Source of the DNA: Undibacterium sp.
Lineage (GTDB): Bacteria; Pseudomonadota; Gammaproteobacteria; Burkholderiales; Burkholderiaceae_D
Assembly: GCA_019752975.1 (NCBI GenBank)
Contig: JAIELM010000089.1
Location: 1 to 5,074 of the forward strand
Reading direction: 5' to 3'
Length of the DNA: 5,074 nucleotides
The notes under the pieces: generated by a model
Seen by the model: the letters and a program-made list of their open reading frames with translations, nothing else
Database searches by the model: none
Told to the model about the DNA's origin: nothing
Shown here: positions 1 through 5,074 of the stretch, one piece after another
Layout: each line of letters opens with the position of its first letter
How positions within the stretch are numbered: position 1 is the first letter of the stretch
Translations under genes and position numbers: made by a program

Positions 1-86
1 AACGAAGAGCAACAAAACTGGCCGAAAATGCGCCGTCAGCGCACAAATAGCACCGCAGGTGCGCCTAATGGAAAATCTCGGTTTAA
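1..86 (+). repeat. Dispersed repeat, copy 1 (truncated by window edge)
   Basis: Bases 1-34 match the reverse complement of 2144-2177 at 31 of 34 positions. Bases 60-86 match the reverse complement of 2123-2149 at 23 of 27. Bases 67-86 (AATGGAAAATCTCGGTTTAA) recur exactly, in direct orientation, at 2254-2273. Relative to the other copy, this one carries 31 extra bases bounded by a duplicated TGCGCC (29-34 and 60-65). The extra piece contains an inverted pair GCGCAC (39-44) / GTGCGC (59-64). The copy ends 15 bp before the start codon of the next gene, so its end forms part of that gene's leader. The left side is cut off, so full length is unknown. The similarity is directly visible; calling it a mobile or REP-like family is inference. 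Confidence 0.75.
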
Positions 87-90
87 CCTT

Positions 91-94
91 GGAG
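91..94 (+). promoter_or_regulatory. Ribosome binding site of the DUF4440-like gene
   Basis: GGAG lies 7 bases before the ATG at 102. The next in-frame ATG, at 108, would have a 13-base spacing. This favours 102 as the start and places the site just downstream of the repeat end at 86. Confidence 0.6.
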
Positions 95-101
95 TATCAC
101 C

Positions 102-605
102 ATGCCTATGAAATTTCTAGCCGTCCTTTTTTCCAGTGCGCTACTTTATGTAGCACCATGCGCAAGTGTAGCGCTTGCCGACACGAAAGCGTCAATCACA
201 AAACAGCCAACACCAGAGGAACTTGTTATACGTAAATTAGATCACGATATTTTTGATGCGTTTAATCATTGCGATAATGTGAAAGAATTCGAAAAATTCT
301 CCCATTTTCTCGCGAATAATCTTGAGTTTTATCATGATAAAGATGGGGTCTCAAATAAAATGCACATGCTCGCTAATACAAAAAAGAATGTGTGTGGAAA
401 ATATCGACGAGAGCTGGTTGAAGATAGTTTAAAAATTTATCCAATAGGCGATGACGGGGCAATGGAAGTGGGGACGCATAAATTCTGCTCTATGCAAACG
501 GGTGAGTGTAGTGGCTTAGGTGAATTCACAACCATCTGGCGCAAAACAAATAATCAATGGCAAGCAACTCGCATGCTCAGTTACGGACACCGACCTATTG
601 AATAG
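102..605 (+). CDS. Secreted NTF2-like (DUF4440-type) protein
   Basis: This encodes a 167-residue exported protein. Residues 1-26 form a Sec signal peptide: Lys4, a hydrophobic core, then a VALA/D cleavage site. Cys20 is not in a proper lipobox (Pro precedes it), so a soluble periplasmic or secreted protein is more likely than a lipoprotein. The mature part looks like the SnoaL/NTF2-like cone fold of DUF4440 proteins: an N-terminal helix (about 41-70), an EFYHDKDG strand-turn (75-82), a KNVCGKYRRELVEDSLKIYPIGDDGAMEVGTH core (95-126, abbreviated by key residues C98, R102, R103, E104, Y113, G124, H126), and a C-terminal FTTIWRK...W.ATRMLSYGH (142-163). Family members mostly lack a proven reaction; many are small-molecule-binding or uncharacterised, so no substrate is assigned. 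Four cysteines (57, 98, 129, 136) remain after cleavage and could form disulfides. The ATG at 102 is chosen because GGAG lies 7 bases upstream. The next gene follows 158 bases later on the same strand, so co-transcription is possible but not shown. Confidence 0.8.
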   Translation: MPMKFLAVLFSSALLYVAPCASVALADTKASITKQPTPEELVIRKLDHDIFDAFNHCDNVKEFEKFSHFLANNLEFYHDKDGVSNKMHMLANTKKNVCGKYRRELVEDSLKIYPIGDDGAMEVGTHKFCSMQTGECSGLGEFTTIWRKTNNQWQATRMLSYGHRPIE

Positions 606-763
606 GATGTGAATAATCGACAAATGATAAGGCATGCCTATTGGATGATGGATGTTCGTGTCGCTCAGCCTCTACGAACCGATGATCAACTGAACTTGTG
701 CGTGTCAATTACCTATGAATGAAAGTATCCTGACCTCACATTAGCATAGAAAGATTGAGCAAC

Positions 764-1906
764 ATGACTTCTAAAATTCGACTTTCATTATTCCTCACCC
801 TTATGTCGGCGATCGGCATACTTCAAATAAATTTGGCGAGTGCGACGAGGAGCGAACAGACGTTTGGCACCAGCTTGGACTTAGAAGTGCCATCATTACT
901 CAAGAAATTTTCGATATCGAACGCGTCGATAGTCAAAATTGAGGATGGAAAAATCAGCCTCAATAAAGTCTATGGTGAACAAAGTAAGGGCGTGCTTGCG
1001 ACCGCAACGACACTCTATAACGTCGCTTCGATGACGAAACCAATTACTGCGGAAGTGGTATTAAGACTTGCCAGCATCCCGCAGGATATGAAGTTCAGTG
1101 CAAAATGCACAGCGCGAAAAATATCTTTAGACGAACGCATGTCTTCGTATTGGATAGACCCCGACATCGCCAACGATTCGCGCTCCGAACTGCTATCACC
1201 ACGTCTCTCTTTATCACACAAAAGTGGTTTTCCAAATTGGCGTTACCAAACCAATGGAAAGCTCAGCTTTGTCCATACACCCGGAGAAATATTTGGATAC
1301 TCTGGTGAGGGTTATAACTACCTCACCAAGTTTGTCGAAAAAAAATCCCATTGCACGTTCGAAGAATTAGCACAACATCTTTTATTTGATCCGCTATCAA
1401 TGAAAGATACTACTTACACGAATCGCGACTGGATCAAGCATAGAATCGCGATTCCAACCGATGCCGAAGGCAAGGAATTGAAGCCGGTGATTGCTTCATC
1501 ATATAACGCCGCGGATCTGCTCTATTCAACCACCACTGACTACGCAAAATTGATGGTGAGCGTCATGCAAAATAAGGGGCTGACTGATGAATTGGCGAAA
1601 CAGCGGATGCAAGTCCAAACCAGCAGAAAAGACGAAATATGCAAGTCAAGCAAAAGTGTCACTTGTCCTTCTGAAGTCGGTATAGGCTTAGGATGGGAAG
1701 TGTACCAGCTTGAACACAGCGTCTATTTAATGCATACCGGCAAAGACGAAGGGATTTTCACTTTTGCCTATATCAATTCCACGACACGTAGCGGTATCGT
1801 CGTTTTCACAAGCAGCGAGAACGGTTATAAAATCATACTGCCCATACTCGATCAGATGGTCGAAGATAAGTCCTTCATCACGTTGCTGCATGCGCTCTAT
1901 GGTTAG
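764..1906 (+). CDS. Secreted serine hydrolase, beta-lactamase/PBP-like family (family VIII esterase type)
   Basis: This encodes a 380-residue exported protein of the serine beta-lactamase/D-Ala-D-Ala carboxypeptidase fold. Residues 1-27 are a signal peptide (Lys4, Arg6, long hydrophobic core, LASA/T cleavage). The nucleophile motif S-x-x-K is SMTK at 89-92, inside YNVASMTKPIT. A LSLSHKSGFPNWR segment (about 149-161) is the family's usual HTSGxPNW block. The second motif is YSG (179-181, in FGYSGEGYNYL) rather than the YxN of true class C beta-lactamases. The third is HTG (324-326), replacing KTG. These variants are common in the esterase/peptidase-like branch of the family, so an ester or peptide hydrolase is more likely than antibiotic resistance; the substrate cannot be read from sequence. 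The ATG at 764 is preferred over an in-frame TTG at 755: AGAAAG (748-753) sits 10 bases before the ATG but only 1 base before the TTG, and the ATG gives a normal signal peptide. The length fits the family. A long gene-free region follows, so this gene probably ends its transcript. Confidence 0.88.
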   Translation: MTSKIRLSLFLTLMSAIGILQINLASATRSEQTFGTSLDLEVPSLLKKFSISNASIVKIEDGKISLNKVYGEQSKGVLATATTLYNVASMTKPITAEVVLRLASIPQDMKFSAKCTARKISLDERMSSYWIDPDIANDSRSELLSPRLSLSHKSGFPNWRYQTNGKLSFVHTPGEIFGYSGEGYNYLTKFVEKKSHCTFEELAQHLLFDPLSMKDTTYTNRDWIKHRIAIPTDAEGKELKPVIASSYNAADLLYSTTTDYAKLMVSVMQNKGLTDELAKQRMQVQTSRKDEICKSSKSVTCPSEVGIGLGWEVYQLEHSVYLMHTGKDEGIFTFAYINSTTRSGIVVFTSSENGYKIILPILDQMVEDKSFITLLHALYG

Positions 1907-2122
1907 CATCAAGGTGCTACACAGGAGTTAGCCGAGACTAGTACACATCAGTAGGTAGCCACTGCGTTCTACGGTATTTTTTCGTTCCCACTTATAGCGA
2001 CTTCTGCACAAACTACTGCGCCGCCGAATTTTGAATTTCCGATGCTCGTTGTGCCCTTGCACCGGTCCGCTCCTCGATTCAAACTTCGACCGCTCGCAAC
2101 GGTTGCGCAGAGGTCTTTTATA
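1907..2122. other. Gene-free stretch, unrecognised
   Basis: I see no convincing gene in these ~215 bases on either strand. The open frames here are short, lack ribosome binding sites and overlap one another or the adjacent repeat. A T-run at 1976-1981 follows a weak GTAG/CTAC pairing, too poor to call a terminator for the hydrolase gene. A perfect 6-bp dyad with a one-base centre (CGCAAC-G-GTTGCG, 2095-2107) lies 15 bp before the palindromic element. The stretch could be a decayed gene remnant or part of the repeat's insertion context, but it resembles no family I recognise. Confidence 0.4.
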
Positions 2123-2273
2123 TTTAACCGACACTTTCCATGAGGCGCATTTTTGGCCATTTTTGTTGCACTTCGTTGCTAATAGCTCGCTATTCGCGCC
2201 TCATTCGCAGCGAAACTGTCTCGAAAAGTGCATCCCTCATCATCAAAAATCCCAATGGAAAATCTCGGTTTAA
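2123..2273. repeat. Palindromic MITE/REP-like element, copy 2
   Basis: The ends form an imperfect terminal inverted repeat: 2123-2141 against 2255-2273, 16 of 19 positions matching after reverse complementing. Both ends contain TTAA (2124-2127 and 2270-2273). The arms continue inward. Read on the minus strand, the left arm has AGTGCA, 12 bases, then AAAAAT; the right arm has the same words at the same spacing on the plus strand (2227-2232 and 2245-2250), though the 12 bases between have diverged. The core holds further pairings: ATGAGGCGC (2140-2148) with GCGCCTCAT (2196-2204), TTCGTTGC (2172-2179) with GCAGCGAA (2207-2214, one G-T pair), and AATAGC-TC-GCTATT (2181-2194). The left arm is 31/34 identical, inverted, to bases 1-34. 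No transposase is encoded. A non-autonomous element or large intergenic palindrome fits best; transposition is inference. Confidence 0.65.
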
Positions 2274-2461
2274 TTCAGTTCATACCGTTTATTTTGCAGT
2301 TGGTCGGAATTCATCGGTTTGAAAATCAAGCCTAGCTTAAGGTGTCGCCTATTGTGCTTTTGCGGTAGCGTGGTAGCGCTGTCGCAGCAACACATAATTT
2401 AGCTCGGCTCAATTTAGACGCCATTCAAAAAAACAGCGCCACCTTTCTTATAGACTCTATC
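2274..2461. other. Leader region of the CPBP protease gene
   Basis: These ~190 bases separate the palindromic element from the protease start. A short direct repeat, GGTAGCG at 2364-2370 and 2372-2378, is visible. No purine-rich ribosome binding site precedes the ATG at 2462; the preceding bases are pyrimidine-rich (CACCTTTCTTATAGACTCTATC). A TATAGA word at 2450-2455 resembles a -10 box, but it is too close to the ATG unless the message is nearly leaderless. I cannot place a confident promoter, operator or riboswitch here. Confidence 0.35.
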
Positions 2462-3337
2462 ATGACAACAACATCCATCGCTTCAAGCATGAAGCCTCCA
2501 CGATTGCAACGGTTTATACAATTTCCACTAACACGCATAGTGTTTGGTGTAATTTCTTTTTTATTGCCATTTTTATTGATACAAGCCGCCTCGACTAAAC
2601 TTATCGATGATAAGTTGGTGGCGAAAATTGGACAGCTTTTTGGTGCCTGCGTTGGTTATGGGTGTTATTACTTTTATGCACGGCAGGTAGAAAAGCGCAC
2701 CACTCCAGAACTTGCTTTATCAGGATTTTTTGGTGAGTTTGGTTTAGGTTTCGCAATTGGCGGTATCTTGGTTAGCGCATGCATAGCCGTTATCACTTTA
2801 ATGGGTGGTTTTCAAATTACTGGAACATCCAGCGTGAACCTTATTTTTGTTCCTCTCCTCATGCATTTAACCATAGGATTGATCGAAGAAATCATGCTGC
2901 GCGGCGTGTTTTTTCGTGTTGTCCAGCAGTCTTTAGGTAGTTGGCTCGCACTGCTGGCCTCGGCGGTTTTATTTGGTGCAATGCATCTAGTCAACGACAA
3001 TATCAGTATCTTGGGATTTGCCAATATCACTGCGGCGGGCTTGTTGCTCGCTGCAGCCTTTATGGTGACTGGTCGTTTATGGTTGTGTGTGGCGATGCAC
3101 GCTTCATGGAATTTCTTTCAAGATGGTATTTTTTCTGTCGCCGTATCAGGTCATGAAGCGCGAAAAGGTTTGTTTCTAGGAAAAATGACAGGTCCAGACT
3201 GGCTCACCGGTGGTGCATTTGGTATAGAAGGATCGGCGATTGCCTTAATAATTCTCGTCGCAGCGACAATATCATTGCTGGTTCTGGCCAAAAAACAAGG
3301 CCGTATCACACTACCTTATTGGAAGCGGGCAGTGTAA
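2462..3337 (+). CDS. CPBP (CAAX/Abi) family intramembrane metalloprotease
   Basis: This encodes a 291-residue multi-pass inner-membrane protein of the CPBP family, relatives of Rce1. All three signature motifs are present: EExxxR (E142, E143, R147, in LIEEIMLRG), FxxxH (F171, H175, in LFGAMHLVND) and HxxxN (H213, N217, in AMHASWNFF). In the family the glutamates and histidines build the active site within the membrane. Hydrophobic segments lie at about 24-44, 54-72, 92-116, 124-141, 160-174, 183-212 and 255-276; the protein ends with a short basic tail (KRAV). Bacterial members have been tied to bacteriocin self-immunity, peptide maturation and regulated proteolysis, but no small peptide gene or exporter is nearby, so the substrate is unknown. 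The ATG at 2462 has no clear ribosome binding site, and the next Met (residue 10) is no better supported; the start is therefore the least certain part. The gene converges with the EAL-domain gene, 38 bp away, without an obvious intrinsic terminator between them. Confidence 0.9.
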   Translation: MTTTSIASSMKPPRLQRFIQFPLTRIVFGVISFLLPFLLIQAASTKLIDDKLVAKIGQLFGACVGYGCYYFYARQVEKRTTPELALSGFFGEFGLGFAIGGILVSACIAVITLMGGFQITGTSSVNLIFVPLLMHLTIGLIEEIMLRGVFFRVVQQSLGSWLALLASAVLFGAMHLVNDNISILGFANITAAGLLLAAAFMVTGRLWLCVAMHASWNFFQDGIFSVAVSGHEARKGLFLGKMTGPDWLTGGAFGIEGSAIALIILVAATISLLVLAKKQGRITLPYWKRAV

Positions 3338-3375
3338 TTGTTGTTAAGTGAAGTGCGTCTACGCTGGAAATCTGA

Positions 3376-5074
3376 CTAAGGTTGCTTCAGTTCAGTATGT
3401 GGCGCACCCAGCACGACGATACTATCCGTCGTCAGGAAGTCCTTCAAGTCATACAAACGATTAATCGACAATTCTGTGAGCGCCTGTCCCGATAACAAAA
3501 GCTGCGTGCCATCCATCAGAAAAATATTCTCTTGCAAGATCATGCCTGGACGTAGCTTGCTTAAGGGAATATCGTAGCTTCCCAAGTTTAATTTTTTTTC
3601 TACGGTTTTGAGATCCTGTGTCGCAGCGGCTAGATTGAGCAAAGCATTGGCGGCTAAATTGGCACCTAAAGTCGTCAATGGATTTGCGACTAAGTTGGCA
3701 GTTGAATTTGTTTGGTTGGATAAAGCTTTAAATTCTGTTCCCACTGCTTCATAGGCAAATGGGTGATGTAAATGAAGTTTTTCCGACATCGCCTTTTCAA
3801 TTTTTTTCTGCATCTGTCCTGACGTAAAAGGCTTGTTCAGGAAGCCATTAATATCTAAGGCCAGCGCAGCACCTAAAATTTCTGTTTGTGAAAAAGCGGT
3901 GATCACAATCACCCGGGTTTCGCGCTTGGCCAGCGTGCGGCCTGCTCTGAGCATCTTGATAAATTTTAAGCCATTCATATTCGGCATATTGACATCGGTA
4001 ATAATCAGATCGAAGCTATGAAATTCAAATAATTGTGTAGCGGCTATCGCACTTTCTGCTTCTACGATGTCGTTATAGCCCAAGTCCCGAAGGACAGATA
4101 CGATGAGTTCTCGCATGAACTCGTCATCCTCGACGACCAGAATACGATTTTGACTTTCATCTGGCACAGATGAGCTGCTGACTTCTACTTGGCTGACATA
4201 ATCTTTGACGAATGTGAGAAAAGCGGCCTGTTCCATGGGCTTAGCGATGAAATATCCTTGGACAGTATCGGCGCCCATCATCTTGAGCGTATCCCAATCC
4301 CGCTGTGTTTCTGCACCTTCGGCAACACTTTTGATACCTAGCTTGTGTGCCAGATCGATGCTCGATTTCACCACGATGCTCATTTCCGGATTGTCGGTAC
4401 AGTCTTTAACAAAGCACTGGTCAATTTTGAGTTCGCTAAACGGAATTCTGGTCAGTTGTTGCAGACTCGAATAACCTGTTCCATAATCGTCAATCGAAAG
4501 AGCAAATCCATGCATGGATAAACGTGCTAGATTTTCTAAAGCGATGGCAACTTCAGTCATTACCGCCGACTCGGTCATTTCTAAAACGATGCAATCTGAA
4601 TCGATGCCTGCATCGCTGACGATCTCGACAATTTTTTCAGCTAGACCTGCTTTATCTAAAGAGCATAATGAAAGATTGATAGAGATGGCGAGTCGATAGC
4701 CCTGTTCTATCAATGATTTACAGGCGGATGCGGATTTTTCTAACATCATAAAGGTTAGGGCATCAATATCCCCACTTTGTTCTAATAACGGAATAAAAGC
4801 ATATGGACTAATGACCCCATGTTGGGGATGGATCCAACGCGCCAAGGCTTCGGCACCGACCAGCCGACCTGTGCGCATATCAATTTGTGGTTGAAAGTAG
4901 GGCTCAAACTGTCCAGCATGAATTCCTTCTCGAATTTCCGCTATCGAAAAAGACTTTGCATCATGTGGTTGTTGCCATTTACTGATCAATAAATCGTGCC
5001 GATTCAGTAGTTCATTTAAGCGTTCCAGGGTAATCGGCTTTTCTATGGTGCCCAGTAGTTTAATGCCGTGCATT
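3376..5074 (-). CDS. Response regulator with EAL phosphodiesterase and second REC domain (5' end missing)
   Basis: The 565 visible residues are the C-terminal part of a longer cytoplasmic protein whose start lies beyond the right edge. The first residues (GIKLLGTIEKPITLERLNELL) look like the last strand and helix of a receiver domain, with the conserved Lys-Pro at 12-13, so the leading Met at 5073 is probably internal. An EAL domain spans about 45-290: E75-A-L, N133, ExTE (E165, E168), DDYGTGYSSL (D195, D196), K216, D218, E252 and QGYF (272-275). All expected metal- and substrate-binding residues are kept, so it should hydrolyse c-di-GMP to pGpG. A complete second receiver follows (about 309-430): acidic cluster E315/D316/D317, phospho-acceptor D360, T392 and K414-P. 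An Asn/Leu/Ala-rich linker (about 456-484) leads to a C-terminal module (about 498-556) with SKLRPGMIL and GTQLLLSGQALT, resembling a segment found at the end of some HD-domain and receiver proteins. The sensor kinase is not in the window. Likely role: phosphorylation-controlled lowering of c-di-GMP. Confidence 0.9.
   Translation of the reverse strand, partial: MHGIKLLGTIEKPITLERLNELLNRHDLLISKWQQPHDAKSFSIAEIREGIHAGQFEPYFQPQIDMRTGRLVGAEALARWIHPQHGVISPYAFIPLLEQSGDIDALTFMMLEKSASACKSLIEQGYRLAISINLSLCSLDKAGLAEKIVEIVSDAGIDSDCIVLEMTESAVMTEVAIALENLARLSMHGFALSIDDYGTGYSSLQQLTRIPFSELKIDQCFVKDCTDNPEMSIVVKSSIDLAHKLGIKSVAEGAETQRDWDTLKMMGADTVQGYFIAKPMEQAAFLTFVKDYVSQVEVSSSSVPDESQNRILVVEDDEFMRELIVSVLRDLGYNDIVEAESAIAATQLFEFHSFDLIITDVNMPNMNGLKFIKMLRAGRTLAKRETRVIVITAFSQTEILGAALALDINGFLNKPFTSGQMQKKIEKAMSEKLHLHHPFAYEAVGTEFKALSNQTNSTANLVANPLTTLGANLAANALLNLAAATQDLKTVEKKLNLGSYDIPLSKLRPGMILQENIFLMDGTQLLLSGQALTELSINRLYDLKDFLTTDSIVVLGAPHTELKQP

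Noticed and set aside
654..679. Hairpin GTTCGT/ACGAAC after the DUF4440-like gene as a terminator
   Set aside because: Only six pairs with a 14-base loop and no T-run afterwards.
755..763. In-frame TTG start adding three residues to the serine hydrolase
   Set aside because: The purine-rich AGAAAG is one base from the TTG but 10 from the ATG at 764, and the ATG already gives a normal signal peptide.
1955..1984. GTAG/CTAC hairpin with T-run as terminator of the hydrolase gene
   Set aside because: The stem is only four pairs and the T-run does not directly follow it.
2123..2273. CRISPR array or complete insertion sequence
   Set aside because: There are no regularly spaced direct repeats, and no transposase frame lies between the inverted ends.
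1928..2322. Several overlapping open frames of 60-80 codons on both strands in the gene-free stretch
   Set aside because: They overlap each other and the palindrome, have no ribosome binding sites and give cysteine/arginine-rich sequence unlike any family I know.
2462..3337. Abortive-infection defence gene or bacteriocin immunity gene
   Set aside because: CPBP proteins are often labelled Abi, but no bacteriocin, toxin or defence partner is present, so only the protease family is supported.
3338..3375. Shared bidirectional terminator between the convergent genes
   Set aside because: The only pairing (GCG-TCTA-CGC, 3356-3365 region) is three base pairs with no T-run on either side.

Overview
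The window holds four protein-coding genes and one gene-free stretch of about 550 bases with a dispersed palindromic repeat. Moderate GC, a Sec-type secretome and a cyclic-di-GMP response regulator point to a Gram-negative proteobacterium. A beta- or gammaproteobacterium (for example an environmental Burkholderiales) is my best guess, but no marker gene here fixes the taxonomy.

Layout, left to right: (1) 1-86, a truncated copy of a dispersed repeat just before the first gene. (2) 102-605 (+), a small secreted NTF2-like/DUF4440-type protein. (3) 764-1906 (+), a secreted serine hydrolase of the beta-lactamase/penicillin-binding-protein fold, with SMTK, YSG and HTG in place of the classical three motifs. 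(4) 1907-2461, a gene-free region: about 215 bp of unrecognised sequence, a ~150 bp element with inverted-repeat ends (2123-2273), and a ~190 bp leader. (5) 2462-3337 (+), a CPBP (CAAX/Abi) family membrane protease with all three catalytic motifs. (6) 3376-5074 (-), the 3' part of a large response regulator that reads (end of REC)-EAL-REC-C-terminal module. It converges on the protease gene and its start lies beyond the right edge.

The genes do not form an obvious pathway. The two secreted proteins are separated by about 150 bp and could be independent. The protease sits alone, with no bacteriocin-like peptide or partner gene. The EAL protein keeps the expected phosphodiesterase residues and a complete receiver domain, so it probably lowers c-di-GMP in response to phosphorylation. 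I found no CRISPR array, RNA gene, transposase or recognisable defence cassette. The least expected signal is the repeat: two related copies, in opposite orientation about 2 kb apart, share a 20-bp exact block and a 34-bp near-identical inverted block. The copy at 2123-2273 is itself a long imperfect palindrome, like a MITE or REP-type element.
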